From Apostichopus japonicus (Eukaryota; Echinodermata; Holothuroidea; Aspidochirotida; Stichopodidae): a DNA stretch of 64,000 nucleotides. The stretch is taken from the NCBI RefSeq assembly GCF_037975245.1, contig NC_092568.1:31776501-31840500 (forward strand). Reading direction: 5' to 3'. A program made the position numbers and the translations under genes. Shown here piece after piece: positions 25,201 through 36,800 of this stretch. Within the stretch, counting starts at the first letter, position 1, and each line of letters opens with the position of its first letter. Under the pieces are notes generated by a model, which had not been told where the DNA came from, did not search any database, and worked only from the letters and a program-made list of their open reading frames with translations.

Positions 25201-27466
25201 AAAGAGTGCTATATAAATCTGGTAAATCATAATAATAATAATAATACATATACTGACTTTGTTATCTGTAATTGTCCATTTCCCATCCTCACTTTCTTTA
25301 AAGATGGCATGTTTCCTTGAGAGGAGTATCATTGAGTCTCTTTTTCTGGACAAAAGCTGAACAGAGACATCCAATCCTCTTCCAACTGAGACCTACATAG
25401 GAGAATGGCTTTAAGGTTAGCACAGTCTTAAAAAGAACAAAACATTATTGCCAAACATACAAATAAAATATGACAATTTACTTTTTTGGCTTAATTTTGA
25501 TTAGTTTCCATGTCACGCCATATCTACGCTATAGGGCCTAACTCATGTTTACTGCACAACAATGTATAGTAAGCGAGGGGGAATATTGGATAGAGTTCTA
25601 CTTGAGCAAAATTGTCAGAAAATGTTTCTTAAAAGTCAAAATCTCAATTAATCATGCAGAACACTATGTATATAAGGAACACAATACTGATAACATTTCC
25701 TGACACCTTGATAAAAATCCCATGAGATGAAAGTTTTAACTTTGATGGATTTCTGGACTTCTGTCGAAGTATGTTAAGTTATCAATAATGGCACAGCCTG
25801 ATAAGTGTGAGGCCACTATATGGCACAGTCCACTTTATAAGTTACTAAAAACATAGAAAAACGAAAACCTAACAACTCCTTAAAATTGCATCATCTTTTG
25901 ACTTCAGTTTTGTGACTTTGTGACATGTACAATGTTGAGAGATACTGGATGCCTGAACACCGTAAGATGGCCTTGTTGTCCATTGCTTCAAATGGTAAAA
26001 TAATGATATCTAAGCAAATGTATGCTAACATTCCACGCCAAATCAGGTTTCATGACCAAACGTTTAGGCATAGAGATACTGTAATGTTTAGCAATACTGC
26101 AGTAGTCTAATGACTGATTTCATATTACAGTACTTCAGCTTAGTTCTTGTACATTTTAAAATTACAAGATAAAAATCGATAACTTAAATTTCCTGTCAAT
26201 CACAGACATACTGTACTAACTGAATAACATGCCTAATGTAATTCATGATCTTAGTAGGCTTGTACTAAGTTGTAGCCTAATGTAAGGTCCTTCGACCACT
26301 GGTACTTCCAACATTTGAAACACTGGAGAGTGCCTCATGATGCATTCCATTATAAACATGAAGTAACCGCTCCCTAATACTACACTCCTTTTCGGTACTA
26401 TCACACAATCATGACAGTGTACTTTTTGGCCAAAATTTTGCCCATTCACAGGGATCAAGAGGAAGAAAAGAGGTAACCATAATGCTGTGTCCAGTGTTTA
26501 CAACACAGCAGTCAGTTCAAACTTATAATTGGATGAATTGGTGGGCAGATGTACAGTACCAATAGACCTTCAGAGAGGATGTAGGCCCTAACCTACCATG
26601 TGAACAATTTGCATGGCTCAACATAGCCTGATACTAGTGGTACAGCCAGTGAAATTAATAACTCAAGGTATTTGCAATATGTCCTTCGAACTGCTCTCTC
26701 TGCTTGACAGGTACCACCTAGAAAGCCTTAGGGCCTATGTACAGTAGTGAGTGGAATGGGTAATACTGTACATCTGCCCATGCATGCTTGTGAGTAATGT
26801 TGTGATGGGAAAGTTTTTTCTTAAATATTGCATTTGCTCAATAAGACTAAGAGTGAATGGGGCAATTCAAATTTGGACAAACAGTACTGTACATCGTGAT
26901 TTTGTGCTTCTGTACAACGTAATGGTACCAAGTGTTATGTTTTGCATCGAACAAATAAGACGATAAGAGTATGATGTTATGGAATTCAACTGATATATTA
27001 ATGGATCAACTGTAACGGTAAGTATCAACTAAAACAATGACAAACCCCAACCCGAGCGTTCTCTCCCTCGTTCAGGCTCGTCCGAACATGTAATAATAAT
27101 AAAATCAGGCTCGTACGTAAACACTAACATAACACCAAGAGAGAGATTATTTATGTCATCGAGTTAGAATGCATTACAATGGTGCTGTAAATAACTTTGT
27201 CAAATGATGGTGATGAGAGCGCCTGTGCTTGGAGGAATTACAGATAAGTGATATAGTGACAGCACTGGCTACATGTAGGCCCAGGCTACATGCTGTAGAG
27301 TAAGTGTGACTTTACTCCAATCGTAGCAACCGATAATATTCCCTAAAGCGGACGTGTATCACCGATAAATTACCTCTTTACCACTGATAAGTGGTATTAA
27401 TGTGTATCTTCTCTTTTTTGTATTTTTACATCTTGATAAGCAGATAATTCCCGAGCTGGAAGCCAT
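13244..27466 (-). CDS. RNF8: RNF8 orthologue, FHA-RING E3 ubiquitin ligase with zinc-knuckle tail
   Basis: Seven coding exons: 27466-27374, 25392-25258, 23888-23034, 22315-22178, 21153-20949, 14904-14701 and 13281-13244, totalling 1,668 nt or 555 aa, all phases agreeing. FHA domain about residues 6-110 (GRG 35-37, SRKH 56-59, N79-G80). A disordered Lys/Ser-rich stretch follows, then a long coiled coil (about 230-395) and a C3HC4 RING (C398, C401, C413, H415, C418, C421, C432, C435). I422 matches the isoleucine that human RNF8 uses for E2 contact. Residues about 496-527 form a D/E-rich tail, and C540-C543-H548-C553 form a CCHC knuckle. RNF8 binds phospho-MDC1 at DNA breaks and ubiquitinates chromatin with UBC13. 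Human RNF8 (485 aa) ends just after the RING. Without splicing at 20,949/20,948 the frame stops at 20,941 (477 aa), giving a vertebrate-like short form. Introns hold a hAT element, a LINE tail and duplication copy B. Confidence 0.93.
14265..14649 (+). mobile_element. tRNA-derived SINE with 7-bp target duplication
   Basis: Head with pol III promoter-like boxes: A-box region GTGGTCAAGTGGTTAAGG and B-box region GGTTTGAGCCC. The body contains GTCCTTGGGCAAGGCACG, a sequence common in invertebrate SINEs, and a (TAA)n tail ends it. ATAACAT flanks both sides (14,258-14,264 and 14,650-14,656). It lies just downstream of the RNF8 acidic exon in copy A. The equivalent part of copy B is missing. Confidence 0.85.
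14701..14904 (-). CDS. RNF8: RNF8 acidic exon, copy A
   Basis: 204-nt exon (phase 1 in, phase 1 out) after a TTTTTACAG acceptor and before a GTAAGC donor. It encodes [20 protein letters not shown], a run of five D and seven [19 protein letters not shown], and ends [11 protein letters not shown] with the first base of the next Gly codon. The last two cysteines are the first pair of the CCHC knuckle finished in the next exon. The S/D/E repeats resemble casein-kinase-2 sites, as an inference. Confidence 0.82.
15400..15596. repeat. degenerate minisatellite joining duplication copies A and B
   Basis: Irregular units built from GTTGTGGTGATGCATGG, GGGTCTGCATACTCAC and GGTAATGGTATGGG. The same words close copy B at about 20,605-20,725. 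This repeat therefore flanks both copies and is a plausible substrate for the unequal exchange that made the duplication. Confidence 0.75.
16730..17093. mobile_element. hAT-like non-autonomous element, 8-bp target duplication
   Basis: 364-bp element with ends CAGTGGCGTAGGAA and, inverted, CAAGGGCGTAGGAA, flanked by the perfect 8-bp repeat GGGTCACC (16,722-16,729 and 17,094-17,101). It is GC-rich at the ends with palindromic G/C blocks and has no transposase. Copy A lacks it, so it probably inserted after the segmental duplication. Confidence 0.9.
17957..18138 (-). pseudogene. RNF8 acidic exon, copy B (degenerate or alternative terminal exon)
   Basis: Same TTTTTACAG acceptor and phase as copy A, encoding [20 protein letters not shown] and then a shorter D/E run and [18 protein letters not shown]. 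The 3' part with its donor is deleted. The frame runs into flanking sequence as [12 protein letters not shown] and stops at 17,957. If RNF8 splices here instead of to copy A, the protein keeps an acidic tail of 60 residues but no zinc knuckle. It could be dead or a working terminal exon. RNA would decide. Confidence 0.7.
18196..20192. other. block of about 2 kb present only in copy B, no gene seen
   Basis: Copy A runs directly from ACAGATTTTG to GCTTGAGAAAGCC (about 14,962). In copy B those words are separated by this AT-rich block. I found no terminal inverted repeats, target duplication or convincing frame, so it may be an unrecognised insertion or sequence lost from copy A. Confidence 0.5.
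20941..21153 (-). CDS. RNF8: RNF8 RING exon with alternative end (short isoform stop)
   Basis: Encodes the second half of the RING, from [14 protein letters not shown], and the [13 protein letters not shown] helix. The frame can end at TGA 20,943-20,941 (ending RKSE), where human RNF8 also ends. The same bases contain GTGAGT at 20,948-20,943, a near-ideal splice donor, so the stop codon is made partly of donor sequence. Spliced, the exon ends at 20,949 in phase 1, the phase needed by both acidic exons downstream. Which form dominates cannot be told here. Confidence 0.85.
   Translation of the reverse strand, partial: ATTLNCSHSFCKYCIMLWMARKKECPVCRAPIKSYNRSIVLDNYIDKMVESLGKDVKIRRKEMLDDRKSE
24351..24624. 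mobile_element. hAT-like non-autonomous element, 8-bp target duplication
   Basis: 274-bp element in RNF8 intron 2. Ends CAGGCACGTAGCGAGG and, inverted, CAGGTTAGTAGCCAGG, flanked by GTCTAAGA at 24,343-24,350 and 24,625-24,632. It carries the family core in reverse (24,402-24,421, TATCTAAGCGTAGCGCCACC). No transposase. Confidence 0.88.
25160..25246 (+). mobile_element. LINE (CR1/L2-type) 3' end fragment
   Basis: TTGTAAAGCGCTCTTGAACA, then GAGTGCTATATAAAT and a (TAA)n tail. This matches the 3' end format of CR1/L2-group LINEs, and a related end occurs at 32,465-32,540 in the other orientation. Only the tail is left. It sits within 15 bp of the RNF8 exon-2 donor at 25,257, inside the intron. Confidence 0.6.
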
Positions 27467-27832
27467 GGCAGGCTTTTCATCAGCTATATTTCAAATTCAC
27501 CGCACAGTATTCGAGAGCAGCGACATTCACCACCAGATAGTACATGACCCTAATAAGCGAAATTCTAAATAGAGGGCGCAAAACAATTGGAAAGGAGAGC
27601 GTACAGGGCAGATTCGGTCGATGCTTACATGGTACGTATGCAGTAGTATTCCTCTGTGATAAATTGAGGTATGGTTAGGCAATGCTGCACTGTAGGATGT
27701 ATATGATGAAGAGGAGTTACACAGTGAAGATGATCATTAGATGACAGACGAAACTACTTGGAAATTACCGTGAAATATTGCGAATCCTTGATCAGTTCGT
27801 TGAATCGTTTGTCTGAACTGTGCTAAATAAAA
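27467..27832. promoter_or_regulatory. probable bidirectional promoter, RNF8 / C19orf47-like
   Basis: 366 bp separate the minus-strand RNF8 ATG (27,466) from the proposed plus-strand C19orf47-like ATG (27,833). Both genes therefore start here and run apart. I see no clear TATA box in the expected place for either gene. The call depends on the 13-nt first exon of the plus-strand gene, which is inferred. Confidence 0.5.
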
Positions 27833-30800
27833 ATGGCATCCAAAGGTGATAAACTAGCAGCAACTAACTGCATTCCAGTCGCAAAAATTAACCAGCGTAG
27901 GACTATGTCCTACTGCGTACATATGAGAGGCAGATTTAGACCTAAACAGTATACGTTAGGTTAGGCTACAACTTGTAAGACTTACTGTAGTGTAGGGCCT
28001 ACATTATAATAAAATATTAATACTGTATATTGATAGGAGTATTAGTACTTGGCATAAGGATAGCATATAGGCATATCGTTGGCATGATGATAGTAGGCAT
28101 TAGGGTTGGGCGATATATCGAAAATTATTATTATCGCGATAATTTTTTTTCAAGACGATATTTTTGGAGGATTGAACAAATGACGATAATTTCTTGTGAA
28201 AGAAATTTGAAATAAATGTAGAAAAAAATCTCCATTTTATGTGTAAATGTTATTCTAGCATTCCATGGTTAAGAAAGTTGAAAAGAAATAAAGTTTATCA
28301 ACTTCAATTACTGACTTTTGCACTTCGTAAAAAACCCTTCCTTTACAACATTGACTGTATAGAGAACAAAACTCTGAAAATCAGTAGAGAAATTACCAAT
28401 TGTGTACGAAAAGTAAGTTGGTACACCTTTCTAATTTTACGAAAGATCGAGCAAAATACTTTCGAAAAATTCACGCGAAAGTGGCATATCGTGCTAAATG
28501 CAACAAGTGTCATGTAAACAAGGCTCTAGTACACCCATTTATGAATAAACCAGAAGACCACATCTGGTGTAAAGCGGGGGGAAAAGAAAGTATTTTCTAG
28601 AATTTCCCCAAAAAATAATAATAATAATATCCTACCATAGTTAAGTGTATAGTAAATAGCCTAACCACTTCGTCGGTTACGGATCTCACGTAACAACAAA
28701 AACACAACTAATTGTATTTTGCGAAGTTGACGATTTCTACAAGGACATGGAAACAATATTTAGCATTAAGTTAATCACGCCTGGTGGCCTAAAACATGGA
28801 ATTACAGGGTTTAATTTCATAAAGATGGCCATACTGTAGCTACTGGGGCCTTGATATCGTGCTATGTCTGTATGGTAAAGACTGTGCCTCGTGTATCATG
28901 GGGAATAGATTGTTTTGTTCATGCGGAGGAGTCGGTTGGCTTGAGGTGTGTTTTACTTACCTTAATGTTACGGGGATATTTACCTACTTTCCTTTAACGC
29001 CTAAGATAATATTTCGCATAACTTCACCGATCCTTTACTGACTGACCTAATTAATTCTAGAGTGGAGCCAAAAAAGTTTACTCCATGAAAAGTTTTTTGG
29101 AACCGTGCCAAAAATGTTAACAAACAGGTGTTAGACAGGGGGGTTGTAACTTGTTTGGTAAGGTACCTGGGAAAATTGGAAGCACATGCAGCCTACCGTG
29201 ATATTTAAGTACGGTTAAACACTGCAGTTGTAAACTGATTGTTAGGCAGTCTAGAAACGGGGCTTTGCCGAACGTAGTTTGTTTCATAATATCGACAGTT
29301 TTGTAAGTTAAACTTTATAAAGATTGTAAGACAGATTAATTCTCTTTTCATTTTATCACATTATATAGCTACTCTAACTTGTCATTTTAAAACTTTCATC
29401 AGTTTCGTGACAATTTAAATTCATAAAGTTAGTCAGTATTTTGAATCCTCAATTGCGATTTTTTTATCGCCAGACACGAAAAAATACTTAACTTTTCTGG
29501 GGTCCTTCGCCCCCTGGACCCCCACAAGGGGTTCCACCCCTTGACCCCAACGGGGCTCTAAGGCGGGCCCCTGAACCCCACGCCATTATGCTCGGTGTGT
29601 TTGCTGCGCGAAAACACCGGTGGGAAAAAGGCAGTTGTTTTTAGTGTGTTCGCGAACACACTAAAACAACAAGAAAAAATTATCGTAATTATCGAAATAT
29701 CGCGATAATTTTTGAACTATTTATCGTGACATTAAAAAGCAAATATCGCCCAACCCTAGTAGGCATAGTCAGTTGTACATGATGATGTTGGCAAGGCCCA
29801 CTTGTACTAGTTGTAGCATGGTGACTAATAATTGATGCAATTAAATTAAGGATTTGGTTAACAATGTCTATCAACGAAATATCGAAATCACTCAACTGTA
29901 TGTGTTTTTCATATGTGTAGTTCCTCAGTAATGTAATGATCTCAAAATATTTATTGTTCTGTGCCTACGCAACGTACAACTGAGCAGAATGTGACCACAA
30001 AATGTCTGCCTTGTCAAGTTCTTTCATACCTTGATCAGAGGTCATGTGAAGTTCTTGTACATGCATTTGTCACTTCAAAACTGGATTACTTAAGTTCTGT
30101 TTTATTTGGACTTTCTGAGTTCCAAATTCGGAAACTTCAAAAGGTTCAAAATAGTCAAAGAGCGCAAATAGTCAAAGAGCGCAGAGAAGATGTTATACCA
30201 CCCCACCTCTAAAGGATCTTCACTGGCTTTCTAATTGACAAGTAAAGCTCAAAATACTTCTACTTGCATTTCGTGCTCATGATTTACAACAGTCTGTGTA
30301 TCTCTTTAACCTTCTATCATCTTACCTTCCTGTACCCACATTACGTTCGACAAGCAATCATACCTCTGTGTACCCAAACCTTGTGTAAACGCTTTCGGAT
30401 TCAGAAGTTTGACTTACTCTGCTGCAAGTCTGTGGAATCAGTTACCAGACCATCTTCAAACTTGTTCAAATCTTTCAACCTTTAAGAGTTTACTGAAGAC
30501 TCATTTTCTGTTCCTCATATCAATGTTGATGCTTTCCACTTAGTGAAGTGCCATGGGCAGTTACTTGTTTCCTGGCAATGTATTAATCTACATTATTATT
30601 AATATTATTATTATTATAATTAATAACTTCACCCATTTAGTTCTAGTCCTACAGGCCCTCCCAATGTATTCCACACAGTTTAGTCATACAGTACATAAAA
30701 GGAAAGTTTAGAAGCTTGCAGGGCCTAAACAAATATTGGGCTAATCCAACTTTCAAGTATTCAAATTTTCAGCTTAAAAGTCAGCAACAATTAACCATTC

Positions 30801-33800
30801 TTACTTCAGAAATGCTACATTGTAACCATTTCCTTCCATTACAGACTAGTTGTATCCAACATAGGCTATGCCTTTCTTTTTGCCATGAGAGATTTAAAAC
30901 AGTGCTGATTTTTTGGCCAATGACCATTCCTTTGAAAGTGGAGTCTTAGCCACCTCCATCTGTGCACTATAATTAATGTTTGTTAACAAGATTTATCAGC
31001 GTAAGCACTGCCAATCCAGCTCAGGAAGCCTTTTATTACAATAACAGAGTCCAATTCCAATAAAAATTGGAAAATCAAGCAGGGAAATTTTATGCACAAA
31101 GAAAGTAGGCCCTAAAGTGAAGCTTTTGTACAAAGTTCTGTAAAACGTTCATAACATACTATACCCGATCAAATCTACTTCATATTGCAAATTCCTTCTT
31201 CTTCACATATTATCCATGAATTATATATTTGTTGTTTCTTTGTCTTTAGAAATGCGTATCAGCGTAAGCACTGCCAATCCAGCTCAGGAAGTCTTTTATT
31301 ACAATAAAGGAGTCCAATTCCAATATAAATAGGAAAATCAAGCAGGGAAATTTTATGCAAAAAGATAGTAGGCCCTAAAGTGATGCTTTTGTACTGTACA
31401 AAGTTCTGTAAAACGTTCTTAAAATACTATACCCAATTAAATCTACTTTATTATTGCAAATTACTTTGCCTTTACATATTATCCATGAATTATTTGTTGT
31501 TTCTTTTGTCTTTAGAAATGTCCTCATGGATTAAGTTCTTTACCACTGCTGGTATTCCAGCAGGACCAGCGACAACCTATGCCACCATTTTTGTGGATAA
31601 CAGAATGCAGATCAACATGCTGATGGACCTAAACAAAGAGTATCTGAAAGATATGGGTGTCACCGTGATGGGAGACATCATAGCCATTCTAAAATATGCC
31701 AAGACTGCACATGCAGAAGTAAGTGAAAGGAAAAATTCCAATTGTTTTTTTTTTTTTCGTTTTATTTTTATGCCTTATACTGTAGATTCAGCTTTGATCA
31801 ACAAAACCCCTGTTCATCACTAAATAACCTGGGAGAATAAAATGGTGTTTCTGAGAAACCTGGTTAGGTTCTAATTCTGATGCTTAGACTATCCACACTT
31901 GCAACTGCACAAAACATTTCTCACAAGCTGTCTGTCTGATTAATAAAACAGCCCCAAAAAGTTAAGAGCTGTAACATTACTCTTGCTGATCCTAAGATGG
32001 ATTGAAAATACCCTATCATGAAAACAGTTGTCAGAAATTCTCAGTTTATCCTGTACTTTCAGGTAACAAAGAAAAGTATTAGCCCCTAACTTATCAAAAT
32101 TAACTGAAATTTATCTGACAAAGGCACAGAACTTCTTTGCTGCTGATAGACCTAAGCTGCCTATCCAGGTGTGATTTAAACAAAAAGGTAAATCTGCAGT
32201 GTCTGGTGAACATAAATTGAAGGAATGTTAGATGAAAGGTTAGTGACGGGCACTGTCATCATACCTCATCGTACTACACATTATGATCAACTCACTGATA
32301 GTCTCATCAATGTTAAACTGAAAACATGCACAAAACGTTGTGATATTTTGTCTCTTACCCACAGTATGAACGAGACAAACCAGCCTTGAATACATCATCA
32401 ATGAAACCCACTGAAAAAGTTGAACTCAAGAGACACATGTCAGGTGAGTTTTGTAAAGGATGCCTTAATAATAATAATAATAAATTACATTTATATAGCG
32501 CTTAATATAGCGTTCCAAAGAGCTTTACAAAGTAGGAAAAGAGACAAAGGAAACCAAAGGAAAAAAGAAACTAGGAATCAAACAGAATTGTTTTAAGTTA
32601 TCTCTTGAAAATACAAAGGGGGGAGAGTCACGAACGTGAAATGGGAGTTCGTTCCAAAGAAAAGGCGCAGCGACAGAAAAGGCACGATCGCCATAACGAG
32701 TGAGGGTACGTGGACCAGGAGTTAATTGCAAATGCGCATGATAGGAAGAGCGAAGCGTAACTGTAGTTGACCGACGCAAAGGATTAAGAAGGTCAGTGAC
32801 ATATTGAGGGGCAAGCCCGTTGATCGCTTTGTAGGTGAGAAGTAAGATCTTAATCTGGATGCGCTGAGAGATGGGAAGCCAATGCAATGGAATGGAGTAC
32901 AGGAGTGATGTGATCAAACTATTTAGTGAGTGAGACTCCGCGTGCAGCAGCGTTCTGAATTCTCTGAAGGGGAGCTATATGAGAAAGTGGCAAATTCACA
33001 TACAAACTGTTGCAGTAATCCAGATAGGAGGAACAAAAGCGTGAACCAGTCGTTCAGTTGAGCCTTGATCTAAAAATTGATCCTTGATCTAATATGAATG
33101 GAGTTGTTTCTGCAAACTAATAGTGCATCTCATTATGGGTACATGAATAATGAATTTTAATAACTCGAATCAGGAAGAGGGTTTGTTAAAGTATGGATGA
33201 CATGCAGGCCATGACAATGGTGCTACAGTAGGAAAAAAAAGAACATTTCCAAATTTTGCTAAAGGTAACCTACTGTACTTAAAGATGTTCCAATAGTATC
33301 CTGAAATTATTTCTCATGAATTGCAAATTTTCGTTGTTTGAATTCAAAACTAGAAATAAACATTGTTTACATCATAGTTTTGAAACAGAACAATTTGTCA
33401 CTTCATATGGTAAAGCGTTTTATTGCAATATAAAAGCTTAAAAGGGCTCTGGAAGAACGATTGGATATTTGAAATGCTTTCAATAGAACTTTGGACTATC
33501 CACAATTGTTGGATATTAATGATTAGTTTTAGGGTAAAGGAATCAGAAATCAGACAGTGCATTCTGCTATGATGTCAATCTTTCATATTTTTGTCTTACT
33601 TTATTTGGGAGAGATCTTTTTCATATATTATTGTTCCCTCTCATCACAGCTGGAAGTAGAATGCTTGAGCATTACATGAGGAGGGAAGGCATAGAAACTG
33701 AGACACCTCCAAAGGTCGCTGTATCACCCGCCATGGCTGTGAGGCTGGGAGCAGTCCCAAAAACTGGTGAGACTTAAATACAAATTAGCCCCTAGAGACC

Positions 33801-36800
33801 CTGGAAGCTTTCGTTAATTTTCATAAACACAACTTTCTTGCATTTCCTGTGACCGCTTTTTTTAAAGTGCAAAGGACAGTTGGGAAAACAGTCTTTGCTA
33901 CTGCACTATAAGAAGCCTTACTAGGATATTATTGTAGGTAAAGTGAAAAAAAATCACCACAGCTGTCTCGGTCGTTGTAAACATTTCTTTCTCAAGTTTG
34001 GTTTGTGGATTTACTATAGTGTCATGCTCCAAAATTCATGTGATAAAATGAATGTTCAAAAGAACCTTGTTAGCCAAAGTCTTCAAGAAATACTGACAAT
34101 TATCATGAATGGAAGGGGCACATTAAATACCGTTGGTCGATGTTATATCATGACTACACCAACTAATTTTGGTGGTCTTTTCGTACTTGAAATTTTGTAT
34201 GACCTTGAAAAGTTCTGTAACATAACGGTATTAAACAAGACTGGTTAATCCCAGTTCACTTTCAGTAATCCAGTCAGATTCTCTTATTTTTTGGCTCAAG
34301 CAACATTTTCATGGCTTTCTAACAAGTGATGCTTCTAGCTGTCATTGTAAGTATAATTTGCTTGTAGTTCTGGTCCTGTAATCCCCTTGGTGACATTTTG
34401 TAACAAATATTTCCCAAAGAGGTACAGTGTCCAAGCTTACGTAGGAACAGTAGATACACCCTTCTAAAGGATTTTGCGCTTTAAGAATTGTGTTGTGGAT
34501 TGCTTTGTGAAATTATTAAAGAGGTTCTCTAGAGGTGAAAAATATTTGTAATTAATATTTTGACGCTGATAATAGTCTGTTTTGTGTCTGTTAGTTTGTT
34601 TTGTATCAGACTATCAGTAGCCATTACGGATACTACTGTAAATGTAACCAGCTGATGTAAACCACTGCTCAAACCGTTGGTCAGATCTTGTGCATATTGA
34701 TCTAGATTCAGTGCAAAGAAATAAGAAAGGACAGATGAACACTTCAAACGGCCTTCTTTCTTTGTAAAACAGGTACAAAGTCATCAACTCGTCAACCCGC
34801 TGCGGAGATTATCCCAGTCAAAAGAGCCCGGAAGGTTGACCCCTCTGAGGAAGGCCATTATGTTATCAGTATGCCCAAAGGTACAACGCCAAGAACAAAG
34901 TCCCTGCTTCAAAAACAGAAGAAGAAGAAGGTCAAAGGTTTGGAAGGTTCTATGAAGTTTTATGTGAAATATCTGTATCTGTCCATGCAGACACATATCT
35001 TGTTAGTAATCTAGGCTTACAATTGCGCTAGTCTATCGACCAAATTTAACATGATTTGCTCTTATTACATCGGAATAATGGTTAGTATGTGAACCTTAAC
35101 AGTTTAACACTACATCTGGGATGAGGATGTGCTGTAATAAAGTCATCAGAATACTGAGAACAAGTGCGGTAGTTGAATGAACATAGAACATAAGGTGTTC
35201 TTATTGTATCAGCAGTAATAGTAAAGTGTTACTGTTGAATTAACAATGTTATTGAGTCAACAGTCATGATCAACTGTTGCTGTTGCATCACTGGTAACAA
35301 ATGATGGGCTGTTAAATCATTAGTAGCAATAATGTGTGTCTGTGTGATCATTGTAGCAACAGTAATAGTAAAGTGTTGCTGTTGAATTAATGATGGTACT
35401 TAGTCAACAGTCATGTGCAACTGTTGCTGTTGAATCAGCAGTTACAAATTAGGTGCACTGTTGAGTCATTAGTTGCAGTAATGTGTAATCATTGTAGCAA
35501 GAGTAATAGTAAAGGGTTGCTGTTGAATTAATGATGTTATTGAGTCAACAGTCATTATCAACTGTTGCTGTTGCATCACTAGTACCAAATGAGGGGCTGT
35601 TAAATCATTAGTAGCAATGTGTGTCTGTGTGATCATTGTAGCAACAGTAATAGTAAAGTGTTGCTGTTGAATTAATGATGGTACTTAGACAACAGTCATG
35701 TTCAACTGTTGCTGTTGAATCAGCAGTTGCAAATGAGGTGCTGTTGAATCATTAGTAGCAATAATGTGTGATTATTGTATCAACAGTGATAGTAAAGTTT
35801 TGTTGAATTAATGATGGTACTTAGTCAACAATCATGTTCAACTGTTGCTGTTGAATCAGCAGTTACAAATTAGGTGCTGTTGAACCATTAGTAGCAATAA
35901 TGTTTGTGATATTTGAATATGTAGTACTTAACAGTAAGGTGATGCTGTTGAATTAATGATGTTACTCAATCAACAGTAAGTATCAGTTATTGCTGTTGAA
36001 TCAGCAGTAACAAATGAAGTGTTTTTCAATCATTAGTTGTAGGAATGTGTGATCATTGTATTAAACAGTAATAGTAAGTTGTCGTTATTGAATACAAAGT
36101 TAAAAATGAGTCATCATATTTATTTTACTCTGAAATGGAATCAGGATTAATTTAGTATTCAAATTTTGTGTAGCAATTTGGAGGTACCTGTGCTGTTGAA
36201 TCATCAGAAGCAACAATAAAGTGTTGCTGCTTTGCCTGCTTACCTTAGGATATAACATGGTTACAATACATTTTAATCATACCTACTGTATAATTGTATG
36301 CAGTATGGTACAACACTAGCAATATCAAGTTTTTACTGGTTACCTTACAGGTCAATCCAATGTGTTTCAGAGATTAGGTAAAGAAGTTGGAAGTCAAAGT
36401 GCTACTCCTAAAAGTAGTGGTGGAGCAGGGGTGAGTATTGTCTTTGAATCACTTGTTAATGGAGACTTGATGCATTTGAAGCAATATCATGTTTGATATT
36501 TACACTCAGTATCATCAGGAAAAGGCATGGCTTGAACTCTTTCAAGTTTTGTTACTTTTGGAAAAAAGAATTCAAATTCTACATCTAATGCCTGATATTG
36601 TCTTAAATGAAAGAAAGAAGTAATTTTTTTTCGTAGATAATAAAAGCAAAATATTTACATTAACGAGCAAATTTTGAATCCACAAATTTGTCTTATTAAG
36701 TGTCATTCGTTATAACTTCCACCCACCATGTATATATTGATCGCAATCACGTTGCTCTTGAATCACAGGATGTTTTCAGTCGGCTAGGAGGTGTTCAAGC

